Source of the DNA: Clostridiaceae bacterium UBA4839
Lineage (GTDB): Bacteria > Bacillota > Clostridia > Clostridiales > Caloramatoraceae
Reading direction: 5' to 3'
Assembly: GCA_002400085.1 (NCBI GenBank)
Contig: DHEX01000069.1
Location: 1 to 5,310, forward strand
Length of the DNA: 5,310 nucleotides
Position 1 is the first letter of the stretch, and every line of letters starts with the position of its first letter. Position numbers and translations under genes: made by a program. This document shows positions 1 through 5,310 of the stretch, one piece after another. The notes under the pieces are model-generated. The model was given only the letters and a program-made list of their open reading frames with translations, made no database searches and was not told the DNA's origin.

Positions 1-1293
1 CGTATTTGTTCCTATTAACATTATCTTACCTGATGAATGTGCATATGCAGCAAAGTCATCAACGGCAGAACCAGATTTATGTGATATAAGCACAATTGGT
101 TTTATGGTTTTTTTAATAGAAGGTTTACTGCTTGAATTCTCAGATGTGCTTGGTGTTATTTTTTCCAAATAAGTAGAATCTAACATTGATAATCCAATCT
201 CTAAATCATCCTTTAAATCTTTATCAATCAATTTATCATCTAATTCCCCAAAGTTCGTCGCAATAGCCATTTTTCGTGCATTTTTAACCTGACAATATCC
301 AGATAACTCCTTTATGTTATCGCCTAACAAACATTGTAAAATATTTTCCCCATTCTCACCGTTCCCCCCATTATTGTTTCTAACATCAATAATAATTTCT
401 TCACATGAATTAAGTAGGGGAATAATGTTTTTTTCAAATTCTAAAACCATATCATTATTAGAAAATGTATAAATTCCTAAATAGTAAATGCCTTTTTCAA
501 GTTCTGCTAAGGTAAATGTATGAGATTTATAAAGCGTCCTACTTGTTTGAGGTAATTCTACATAAGCATTATTAAATTTAACTTTATCATATGAAGAAAG
601 TGGTATTTCATATTTCGCTTTCTCACTTATAATTTTTCCATCTAAAGTTTTTACTGTAATATTTATTTCAGAGCCGAGTTTTGAGTACATTAAACGTTTC
701 ATGCTTTCATATAAATATGCATTGTTGGTTTTTACTGGTATAAGCTGAACAATTTCTTTTTTTAGAAAATCAATCGTATCTATGTTATTAACTTTAATCA
801 CTTCAGAATATAATGGTAATTTTGAGTTTTCGGTTTTAGCTATTATATAGAAATGACCATCATAATAGTCAAAATCATATGGTAATACTCCTATTTCTTC
901 TTTTATTTTATTATTGGGTAAAATAGCAACATGCCCATCATCTAATGTGGCAACCATTTTTTCCATTTCTACATAATAGTTATAATATGAATTCAATTCA
1001 AGAACTTTATCCACGGCATTATTGTATACGTCATCCCATAATTTGATTTTTTCAGATGTCCAAAATGGATAATATTCTTTGGCAGAAGCCCATATCTGGG
1101 ATAGAGATACAATATTATCAGAGATATCAGTTGAAAATTCACTGACGCAAGTATTTTTTGAATTAGCTTTTAAATTTTCTGATTTATAATTTAAAGGCTT
1201 TTTCAGCAGTATTATTTGATAAATTAAAAATATGAACAATATTGAAAGAAATACACTCACAATATATTTTATTGTTTTAGTTCTATTTCTCAT
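1..1293 (-). CDS. S41-family exported serine peptidase (tricorn/IRBP-like), C-terminus cut by window edge
   Basis: This reading frame stays open for 431 codons from an ATG at 1291-1293 to the window edge, so the C-terminus is missing. The start is backed by GAGGTGA (1300-1306) six bases upstream. Residues 1-9 are basic and residues about 10-30 are one hydrophobic helix, an uncleaved anchor or signal peptide that places the enzyme outside the membrane. Three S41 hallmarks appear in order: LDDGH at 117-121, the DVRNNNGG strand-loop at 303-310, and GSAVDDF at 408-414 with Ser409 as the expected nucleophile. In tricorn-type S41 enzymes the His of DDGH belongs to the catalytic set, so His121 is the likely partner. 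The further Glu of that set lies past the position reached here. The end, LIGTNT, matches the start of the family's GxxTxG segment, so perhaps 50-80 residues are missing. No PDZ domain is obvious. The substrate is unknown, and a role in processing or degrading extracytoplasmic proteins or peptides is inferred from the family. Confidence 0.9.
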   Translation of the reverse strand, partial: MRNRTKTIKYIVSVFLSILFIFLIYQIILLKKPLNYKSENLKANSKNTCVSEFSTDISDNIVSLSQIWASAKEYYPFWTSEKIKLWDDVYNNAVDKVLELNSYYNYYVEMEKMVATLDDGHVAILPNNKIKEEIGVLPYDFDYYDGHFYIIAKTENSKLPLYSEVIKVNNIDTIDFLKKEIVQLIPVKTNNAYLYESMKRLMYSKLGSEINITVKTLDGKIISEKAKYEIPLSSYDKVKFNNAYVELPQTSRTLYKSHTFTLAELEKGIYYLGIYTFSNNDMVLEFEKNIIPLLNSCEEIIIDVRNNNGGNGENGENILQCLLGDNIKELSGYCQVKNARKMAIATNFGELDDKLIDKDLKDDLEIGLSMLDSTYLEKITPSTSENSSSKPSIKKTIKPIVLISHKSGSAVDDFAAYAHSSGKIMLIGTNT

Positions 1294-1504
1294 TTGCTAT
1301 CACCTCAAATAGATTTATTCACTGACACTATCAATTTTTACAATATAAAATTATAATACAAGTTATTCCCAACTTATTCTTACTTTTCTTATTACGTTCC
1401 TAATATTTTTCTCACCACATTTTACTAATTCCACAAGTTCCCTTATTATCCTTCTTTTCTTATTCGTCTTTTTATTACATTTTTTTACCTATTTAATTTA
1501 CATG
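1294..1504. other. Purine-skewed intergenic spacer, no convincing gene
   Basis: This is the spacer between the peptidase start and the terminator. The minus strand is strongly purine-rich from about 1371 to 1490. It holds a 41-codon open frame without an ATG (1363-1488), rich in Lys and Arg, which I do not accept as a gene. Apart from the peptidase ribosome binding site and one possible -10 hexamer, I see no other signal. Confidence 0.5.
1350..1355 (-). promoter_or_regulatory. Possible -10 element for the S41 peptidase gene
   Basis: Read leftward, this is a perfect TATAAT hexamer about 57 bases before the peptidase start codon. No convincing -35 lies 16-18 bases upstream: the hexamer at a 17-base spacing is AATAAG. 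The surroundings are very AT-rich, so chance is a real alternative. Confidence 0.3.
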
Positions 1505-1536
1505 AAAAAAGCCTGTGCAAAATAAGTACAGGCTTT
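1505..1536 (-). terminator. Rho-independent terminator for leftward transcription
   Basis: GCCTGTGC (1511-1518) pairs with GTACAGGC (1526-1533) through one G-U pair, leaving a seven-base loop. Flanking AAA/TTT pairs extend the stem. Read leftward, the stem runs directly into six T residues (1510-1505), the classic intrinsic terminator. Read rightward, only three T follow, so it should act mainly on the minus strand. It lies 31 bases after the stop of the decayed gene fragment and about 190 bases after the lipoprotein stop. It probably belonged to the decayed gene and now ends the lipoprotein transcript. Confidence 0.8.
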
Positions 1537-1567
1537 AAATTAATATTGTTATTTTATCCTTTATTGA

Positions 1568-1702
1568 TTAAATATAAATTCCCCATCTTTCTTTTGGATT
1601 TTCACAAGCTAATGCCTATTTTTCAGCTATAAATAAAAGATGATTGCTTGCACCTAAAAATTCAGGTTTTTCACAACAATAATATAAAACTATTCCAACT
1701 TC
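1568..1702 (-). pseudogene. Decayed 3' end of an unrecognised gene with in-frame TAG
   Basis: Reading leftward from 1702, the frame gives 28 sensible codons (beginning EVGIVLYYCCEKPEFLGASN), then a TAG at 1616-1618. It continues in the same frame with ALACENPKERWGIYI and a TAA at 1568-1570. The composition (paired Cys, Gly, Trp, Pro, mixed charged residues) is protein-like and unlike translated AT-rich spacer. The fragment has no start codon or ribosome binding site: a stop (1703-1705) precedes it and the lipoprotein gene ends only 20 bases upstream in another frame. It is followed after 31 bases by a strong terminator, as expected for a true gene end. I do not recognise the family. The call rests on coding character and context. 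Chance openness is possible, because only 45 codons are involved. Confidence 0.45.
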
Positions 1703-1722
1703 TTACATACTAAAAAATAAGT

Positions 1723-2148
1723 TTATTTTAATAATTCTTTTAATTTTGCAGTATCATCATCATTTAAATAATAAAAATCAAAACCCCTTTGCATAACTGG
1801 GTTTTCTTTACCATCTTTAAAAAGTAAATCATATCCATTAAATTCCCCATTATCATAAGAAATTCTTATTGCATAATTAAACTCATTTATATCATATTTA
1901 TTTGAAGCTTTTTTAACTTTATCTGAAGTTTCAACATTTTTGAGTATATCCATAATTATTGCAATTTGCGCCTTATCTTCAAAAACCCACCTTTTGTGCG
2001 ATTCCTTTTCATCATTTCCAATTTGATCATATTTATATATTACTATTTCTTTTACTTTATTTGGGTTGAAGGGGCTATTTGAATGACAATAAATTAAAGA
2101 TAAACTTAATATAATAATGCATAATAAAATTGAAACCTTTTTTCGCAT
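1723..2148 (-). CDS. Putative lipoprotein of unknown function, 141 residues
   Basis: This is a complete gene from ATG (2146-2148) to TAA (1723-1725). AAAGGAGTG (2154-2162) sits at good spacing before the start. The N-terminus is a typical export signal: basic MRKK, then a hydrophobic core at residues 5-20 ending before Cys21. The putative lipobox is LIYC. Tyr just before the Cys is unusual, since Gly, Ala or Ser is normal, so lipidation is plausible but not certain. The mature part (about 120 residues) is highly charged, with alternating strand-like segments (KEIVIYKY, YAIRISYDNGEF, NGYDLLFKDG) and a Lys/Leu-rich tail. That pattern resembles small clostridial extracytoplasmic domains of unknown function. 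I cannot assign a named family. It is transcribed toward a decayed gene fragment and a terminator, divergently from the ABC operon, and in the same direction as the S41 peptidase. Confidence 0.85.
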   Translation of the reverse strand: MRKKVSILLCIIILSLSLIYCHSNSPFNPNKVKEIVIYKYDQIGNDEKESHKRWVFEDKAQIAIIMDILKNVETSDKVKKASNKYDINEFNYAIRISYDNGEFNGYDLLFKDGKENPVMQRGFDFYYLNDDDTAKLKELLK

Positions 2149-2183
2149 ATATACACTCCTTTCCAGTAAAACTATATATCAAT

Positions 2184-2192
2184 ATTATAACA
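2184..2192 (-). promoter_or_regulatory. Extended -10 promoter of the lipoprotein gene
   Basis: Read leftward, the sequence is TGTTATAAT, a perfect TATAAT preceded by the TGn extension. It lies about 35 bases before the lipoprotein start codon, so the leader would be roughly 30 bases and include the ribosome binding site. The best -35 match at a 17-base spacing is poor (GTGTTA, three of six). That is tolerable for an extended -10 promoter. Confidence 0.55.
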
Positions 2193-2266
2193 TGCCTTCC
2201 TTAATTTAACACCAGCTCAATTAAATTGGTCTGCCATGGAAACCCGCCATTACCACTATTGATAAA

Positions 2267-2430
2267 ACGGATTAACACTGTTCGTCCCTACAGTAGATAA
2301 TTTGTGCTTATAGAAATAAAGCATTATCGTGCAGACGCCACAAAATGGAATTGCTACTATGTGTTGGCACCGTTCCACTCTCCCAAATTCCGCTCGTCCA
2401 TCAATGGAACGGTTAAGAGCGTTCCCTACA
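2267..2430 (-). repeat. Two degenerate copies of a TGTAGGGA-CG unit
   Basis: Read leftward, 2430-2408 begins TGTAGGGAACG and ends TTAACCGTT, and 2292-2267 begins TGTAGGGACG and ends TTAATCCGTT. The two units share both ends and their spacing, with small indels between, and lie about 140 bases apart in direct orientation. Short intergenic units of the type TGTAGGG followed by a small inverted repeat are, as far as I recall, dispersed in many clostridial genomes. Here they look eroded. Confidence 0.5.
2369..2425. repeat. Overlapping inverted repeats with alternative pairings
   Basis: ACCGTTCCA (2369-2377) is a perfect inverted match of TGGAACGGT (2405-2413), with a 27-base loop. The GGAACG within the second arm (2406-2411) can instead pair with CGTTCC at 2420-2425 across an eight-base loop. 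The two hairpins are mutually exclusive. No T-run follows the second one, so it is not an intrinsic terminator as written. Confidence 0.5.
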
Positions 2431-2433
2431 ACT

Positions 2434-2450
2434 AATTCTCAATTATAAAA
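2434..2450 (+). repeat. 17-bp direct repeat, copy 1
   Basis: AATTCTCAATTATAAAA is identical to the copy at 2503-2519, 69 bases away. A shorter CTCAATTA also occurs at 2216-2223. It lies at the right end of the GC-richer repeat segment. Confidence 0.7.
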
Positions 2451-2502
2451 AATATGCCAAGTTATTTTACCGTTTCAAATCAGTGATTTAATTTCCATTC
2501 TC

Positions 2503-2519
2503 AATTCTCAATTATAAAA
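2503..2519 (+). repeat. 17-bp direct repeat, copy 2
   Basis: This is a perfect second copy of AATTCTCAATTATAAAA. It ends at the base before the putative -35 hexamer of the ABC operon, so the repeat supplies the region where an UP element would lie. Confidence 0.7.
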
Positions 2520-2549
2520 GTGGCATATATTCATACTTCATCATATTAT
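2520..2549 (+). promoter_or_regulatory. Possible promoter of the ABC transporter operon
   Basis: GTGGCA (2520-2525, four of six matches to TTGACA) is followed after 18 bases by TATTAT (2544-2549, five of six matches to TATAAT). Transcription would start near 2556, giving a leader of about 24 bases that contains the ribosome binding site. A small inverted repeat, ATTAT/ATAAT (2545-2549 and 2556-2560), spans the -10 and start region. This is a manual match in AT-rich DNA and competing hexamers exist. Confidence 0.35.
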
Positions 2550-2579
2550 AAACTGATAATTAAAAAGGAGGATGACATA

Positions 2580-3602
2580 ATGAAAAGACTTACTAAAGCT
2601 TTAAGTCTTTTTATGACAGTGCTGTTATTAACTTTAACTTTTGCTGGGTGCAAAAAAGAAGAACCTAAGAATATAATAAAAATAAGACTTAATGAGGTTG
2701 TTCGTTCTGTGTTCTATGCTCCAATGTATGCAGCAATAAATAAAGGGTTTTTTAAGGAAGAAGGGCTTGAAATTGACCTTTCGACTGGGCAAGGGGCTGA
2801 TAAAACCATGCAGCAGGTTTTATCTAAAAATGCAGACATAGGATTTTGCGGGCCTGAGCAGGTAATTTATCTTTACAATCAAGGAAGAGAAGACTATGCG
2901 GTACTTTTTGCACAGCTGACTAAATGCGATGGCTCATTTATGGTAGGAAGAAAAGATGAAAAGGATTTCAAATGGGAAAATTTAAAAGGAAAAACTATAG
3001 TTGGGGGACGTCCCGGCGGCGTTCCGGAAATGGCTCTTGAATATGTTTTAAGAAATCACGGGTTAAACCCTGATAAAGATGTTAACCTTATTACAAACTT
3101 AGCTTTTACAGCAACAGCAGGAGCATTTAAAACAGGCACTGGTGATTATGTTGCATTGTTTGAGCCAACAGCAAGTATGCTGCAAAAAGAAAATGGAGGA
3201 TATGTAGTTGCATCTGTTGGAAAAGCTTCCGGTGAAATCCCTTATACTTGCTTCTTTGCAACAAAATCTTATATAGAAAAGAATCCTGAAATTATACAAA
3301 AGTTCACCAATGCAATTTATAAAGGGCAAAAATGGGTTGAGGAACATACCGCAAAAGAAGTTGCAGAAGCTATTATAAGCTTTTTCCCAGGCTCTGACAT
3401 AGAGCTTATAACAATGGTTGTAGAAAGATATAAGGCACAGGATACCTGGGCAAAAGACCTTGTACTAAAAGAGGAAGGGCTGTCAAGGCTGATGGATATC
3501 ATTCAATCCTATAACAGAGAGCTTATTCCGCAAAGACCGCCTTATGATAATATAGTAACTAAAAAATTTGCAGAGGATGCAGCAAAGAATAATAAAAAGT
3601 AA
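2580..3602 (+). CDS. ABC importer substrate-binding lipoprotein, NMT1/THI5-like (NitT/TauT family)
   Basis: The product is a 340-residue extracytoplasmic binding protein that delivers a solute to the permease and ATPase encoded next. The ATG at 2580 is chosen because AAGGAGG (2565-2571) lies eight bases upstream. A GTG 60 bases earlier would add 20 non-signal residues before the signal peptide. Residues 1-23 form a signal peptide with basic start MKR, hydrophobic core 8-22 and lipobox FAGC, predicting lipidation at Cys24. The NMT1/THI5-like fold starts about residue 32. APMYAAINKGFFKEEGLEID (47-66) is the family's characteristic opening, ADIGFCGPE (85-93) is the first ligand-loop region, and GGRPGGVPEMALEYVLRNHG (142-161) is the typical middle motif. 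Related proteins bind nitrate, sulfonates, taurine, or thiamine and riboflavin precursors. I cannot name the ligand. Length and domain content look complete. The next gene starts 19 bases after the stop. Confidence 0.93.
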   Translation: MKRLTKALSLFMTVLLLTLTFAGCKKEEPKNIIKIRLNEVVRSVFYAPMYAAINKGFFKEEGLEIDLSTGQGADKTMQQVLSKNADIGFCGPEQVIYLYNQGREDYAVLFAQLTKCDGSFMVGRKDEKDFKWENLKGKTIVGGRPGGVPEMALEYVLRNHGLNPDKDVNLITNLAFTATAGAFKTGTGDYVALFEPTASMLQKENGGYVVASVGKASGEIPYTCFFATKSYIEKNPEIIQKFTNAIYKGQKWVEEHTAKEVAEAIISFFPGSDIELITMVVERYKAQDTWAKDLVLKEEGLSRLMDIIQSYNRELIPQRPPYDNIVTKKFAEDAAKNNKK

Positions 3603-3621
3603 GGTCACTGGAGGGATAATA

Positions 3622-4389
3622 GTGTCAAAGCTTGAAATCCAAAATATTTCTATGACATATCACACAAAGGAAGGTGAAACCTCTGCCTTAAGTGACATAA
3701 ACCTAAAAGTTGAAGATGGAGAATTTATTACCATAATTGGTCCCTCTGGCTGCGGTAAGTCTACCCTCCTGTCTATTTTTGCAGGGCTTATTGAACCATC
3801 CAATGGGAAAATATTAATTGATGATAAGGAAATTAAATACCCCTGCAGTCAGATAGGCTATATGCTTCAAAGAGATCACCTTTTTGAGTGGCGAACAATT
3901 TATAAAAATATTATCATAGGGCTTGAAATACAAAATAAGCTTGATAAAGATTCAATAGAAAATGTAGAAAATATGATGAAAAAATACGGATTATCAAGCT
4001 TTAAAAACTATTATCCCCATCAGCTCTCAGGTGGAATGAGACAGCGTGCAGCACTGATTAGAACCCTCGCGCTAAACCCTGAAGTACTTTTACTTGATGA
4101 ACCCTTCTCTGCCCTTGACTATCAAACAAGGCTTGCTGTTTCTGATGAAATTTACTGCATAATAAAAAATGAGTGTAAAACAGCTATAATGGTGAGCCAT
4201 GACATAGCAGAGGCTATTTCTCTTTCAGATAAAATTGTGGTTTTAACCAAAAGGCCTGGCACCGTAAAAAGCATTCACGATATAAATCTTGAAATTGAAA
4301 ACAGAACCCCACTTAAAGCAAGAGAAGCTCCTAAATTTAGAGAATACTTTAATACTTTATGGAAGGAGCTTGATGTCCATGTCGAATGA
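3622..4389 (+). CDS. ABC importer ATP-binding protein (NitT/TauT, SsuB/TauB-like)
   Basis: This is a 255-residue cytoplasmic ATPase that powers the importer. The GTG start at 3622 is preferred because GGAGGG (3610-3615) lies six bases before it and the following SKLEIQNISMTY is the normal N-terminal strand. Extending upstream would overlap the binding-protein gene and add 18 unrelated residues. All ABC motifs are intact: Walker A GPSGCGKST at 40-48, Q-loop Gln83 in YMLQRDHLFEW, signature LSGGM at 135-139, Walker B VLLLDE at 155-160, D-loop SALD at 163-166 and switch His193 in VSHDIAEA. The Q-loop region ending in LFEWRT and the tail KRPGTVKS are typical of the nitrate/sulfonate/taurine subgroup. 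There is no added regulatory domain. The gene's last 11 bases overlap the permease start, implying translational coupling. Confidence 0.95.
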   Translation: MSKLEIQNISMTYHTKEGETSALSDINLKVEDGEFITIIGPSGCGKSTLLSIFAGLIEPSNGKILIDDKEIKYPCSQIGYMLQRDHLFEWRTIYKNIIIGLEIQNKLDKDSIENVENMMKKYGLSSFKNYYPHQLSGGMRQRAALIRTLALNPEVLLLDEPFSALDYQTRLAVSDEIYCIIKNECKTAIMVSHDIAEAISLSDKIVVLTKRPGTVKSIHDINLEIENRTPLKAREAPKFREYFNTLWKELDVHVE

Positions 4390-5185
4390 ACCTTATTCTA
4401 AAGAGCATCAGGAATATTTAAAAAAAGCAAAAAATAGAAAAACAGCTATAATAATTACCCAAATATTAATCTTAGTAATATTCTTTGTTCAATGGGAAAT
4501 AACTGCAAAGCTTAAAATCGTAGATCCTTTTTTAGTCAGTCAGCCATCAAGAATAATAAAATCCTTAGTTAAAATTTATAATGAAGGCACTCTTTTTCGT
4601 CACATATGGGTAACTTGCTATGAAACTATAGTTGGATTTGTAGTTGGAACATTGCTTGGTATACTAATTGCAACTATACTTTGGTGGTCTGATTTTATCT
4701 GCAAAGTTTTAGATCCCTACCTTGTTGTATTAAATGCACTTCCAAAGATAGCATTGGGACCAATAATAATATTTTGGGCAGGCAATAATCAAAATTCTAT
4801 AATTATAATTGCGCTTATGATATCCCTTGTTGTAACAATAATTTCTGTACTATCTGGGTTTCAAGAAGTGGATGAAGATAAAATCAAGCTCCTTAAAACT
4901 TTTGGTGCAAATAAATTTCAAATATTAAGATATGTTGTTTTTCCCGCAAGCATTCCAACCATGATATCTGCACTTAAAATAAATGTTGGATTATCCTGGG
5001 TAGGAGTAATAGTTGGGGAATTCCTTGTAGCAAAGGAAGGTTTAGGATTTCTAATTGTGTTTGGAGGTCAGGTTGCACAGCTTGATATGGTAATGATGAG
5101 CATATTAATTCTTTCATTAGTAGCCTATTTAATGTATGAAGTAGTAGCCTTGTTTGAAAAAAAATTTGTTAAATGGAAAAGCTGA
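4379..5185 (+). CDS. ABC importer permease (NitT/TauT, SsuC/TauC-like)
   Basis: This is a 268-residue inner-membrane permease of the BPD_transp_1 family and presumably forms a homodimer with two ATPase subunits. Two in-frame ATGs (4373 and 4379) follow AAGGAG (4363-4368). I chose 4379 because its spacing of ten bases is more usual than four, but the earlier start, adding Met-Ser, is equally possible. Hydrophobic segments lie at roughly 22-39, 82-103, 116-135, 141-160, 192-213 and 237-258, giving six helices. The conserved cytoplasmic EAA-type loop is at 160-189: KLLKTFGANKFQILRYVVFP carries the central Gly176 and the closing hydrophobic-Pro. It docks into the ATPase Q-loop groove. VSQPSRI (53-59) and LNALPKIALGP (118-128) are subgroup hallmarks. 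The coding frame begins inside the ATPase gene, and its stop codon lies inside the downstream terminator stem. Confidence 0.94.
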   Translation: MSNEPYSKEHQEYLKKAKNRKTAIIITQILILVIFFVQWEITAKLKIVDPFLVSQPSRIIKSLVKIYNEGTLFRHIWVTCYETIVGFVVGTLLGILIATILWWSDFICKVLDPYLVVLNALPKIALGPIIIFWAGNNQNSIIIIALMISLVVTIISVLSGFQEVDEDKIKLLKTFGANKFQILRYVVFPASIPTMISALKINVGLSWVGVIVGEFLVAKEGLGFLIVFGGQVAQLDMVMMSILILSLVAYLMYEVVALFEKKFVKWKS

Positions 5186-5204
5186 GAATATTTCTCAGCT
5201 TTTT
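5177..5204. terminator. Bidirectional intrinsic terminator between convergent genes
   Basis: GCTGAGAA (5181-5188) pairs perfectly with TTCTCAGC (5192-5199) around a three-base loop, and AAAA/TTTT (5177-5180, 5200-5203) extend the stem to twelve pairs. Rightward, the stem ends in five T (5200-5204). Leftward it ends in TTTT then CC. The rightward permease stop TGA (5183-5185) is inside the left arm, and the leftward sbcC stop TAA (5203-5205) overlaps the base of the stem. Confidence 0.88.
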
Positions 5205-5310
5205 AACTATACTCCAATTCCTTAATTACTGTACCGTTTCCATTTTTAGCAGGCTCAAGAATTAGCCTTACAGGAACACGGTTTTTAAGCTCCTCCACAT
5301 GGCTTATAAT
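5203..5310 (-). CDS. sbcC: Exonuclease subunit SbcC, C-terminal end only
   Basis: An open leftward frame of 35 codons enters from the right edge and ends at TAA (5203-5205). It begins IISHVEELKNRVPVRLIL and ends in ELEYS. This matches the C-terminal end of SbcC/Rad50-type ATPases, where the switch (H-loop) His of ISHVE follows the Walker B/D-loop and is followed by a helix LK-R-P and the final strands (compare VISHVEAMKERIPV in E. coli SbcC, from memory). SbcC pairs with the SbcD nuclease to process DNA hairpins and double-strand ends. Only the last part of the second ATPase lobe is visible, so coiled-coil and zinc-hook regions are outside. Another SMC-like ATPase is less likely but possible. 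The gene is convergent with the ABC operon and uses the shared terminator. Confidence 0.8.
   Translation of the reverse strand: MISHVEELKNRVPVRLILEPAKNGNGTVIKELEYS

Larger units (their letters stand above)
2193..2519. other. Gene-free, repeat-rich spacer between divergent genes
   Basis: About 330 bases hold no credible gene on either strand. The segment from roughly 2230 to 2430 is visibly richer in G and C than the coding and noncoding DNA around it. It contains degenerate direct repeats, inverted repeats and a perfect 17-bp repeat, listed separately. No TPP, cobalamin, SAM or T-box consensus is recognisable by eye. It is best read as remnants of a dispersed noncoding repeat element plus the operon's upstream region. 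Confidence 0.6.

Noticed and set aside
1360..1375. Small inverted repeat AAGTT/AACTT with a six-base loop
   Set aside because: Only five A/T-rich pairs and no T-run. This is expected by chance in such AT-rich DNA.
1363..1488. A 41-codon leftward open frame rich in Lys and Arg
   Set aside because: It has no ATG or ribosome binding site. The strand is purine-rich, which by itself suppresses stop codons and yields Lys/Arg/Glu-rich translations.
2304..2435. A 43-codon rightward open frame starting with GTG
   Set aside because: No ribosome binding site precedes it, it lies across the repeat units and hairpins, and the translation resembles nothing I know.
2520..2579. A GTG start that would lengthen the binding protein by 20 residues
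   Set aside because: It lacks a ribosome binding site and would bury the signal peptide. The ATG at 2580 has a near-perfect AAGGAGG.
2193..2579. TPP riboswitch expected upstream of a THI5-like transporter
   Set aside because: Neither CTGAGA nor the other conserved aptamer segments are present on the plus strand in this region.
3099..3502. Two leftward open frames of 82 and 61 codons inside the binding-protein gene
   Set aside because: They lie entirely antisense to a well-supported gene and give low-complexity Cys/Ser/Phe-rich translations with no family resemblance.
3568..3621. An ATG start that would lengthen the ATPase by 18 residues
   Set aside because: It overlaps the binding-protein gene, and the added residues precede the normal ABC N-terminus. 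The GTG at 3622 has a strong ribosome binding site.
4289..4378. An ATG start that would lengthen the permease by 30 residues into the ATPase gene
   Set aside because: The extension lies inside the ATPase coding region in another frame. AAGGAG at 4363-4368 points to the ATGs at 4373 or 4379.

Overview
The window is AT-rich, low-GC DNA with strong AGGAGG-type ribosome binding sites, lipoprotein signal peptides and short intergenic spacers. This suggests a Gram-positive Bacillota, most likely class Clostridia. No marker allows a genus call.

Left part (1-2192), transcribed leftward. An S41-family (tricorn/IRBP-like) exported serine peptidase runs off the left edge, so its C-terminus is missing. 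Upstream of it lie about 210 bp of purine-rich spacer and an intrinsic terminator (1505-1536). Next comes a decayed 3' gene end with an in-frame TAG (1568-1702), and then a complete gene for a 141-residue putative lipoprotein of unknown function (1723-2148) with an extended -10 promoter.

Middle (2193-2519). This 330-bp gene-free stretch is visibly richer in GC than its flanks. It holds short degenerate repeats, a perfect 17-bp direct repeat and competing inverted repeats. It separates the divergent lipoprotein gene and ABC operon and looks like the remains of a dispersed noncoding repeat.

Right part (2520-5205), transcribed rightward. A compact three-gene ABC importer operon of the NitT/TauT (SsuABC/ThiXYZ-like) type encodes an NMT1/THI5-like substrate-binding lipoprotein, an ATPase and a six-helix permease. 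The first gap is 19 bp, the ATPase and permease genes overlap, and the operon ends in a strong hairpin terminator that contains the permease stop codon. The binding lipoprotein should capture a small organic solute outside the cell and deliver it to the permease, powered by the ATPase. The solute cannot be named from the sequence. No TPP riboswitch is visible upstream, so a thiamine-precursor role has no regulatory support.

Right edge (5203-5310). The last 35 codons of a convergent leftward gene match the C-terminus of the SbcC exonuclease subunit. It shares the bidirectional terminator with the operon.

I found no convincing new system. The best leads are the decayed gene with its orphaned terminator, the repeat-rich spacer abutting the operon promoter, and the unassigned substrate of the importer.
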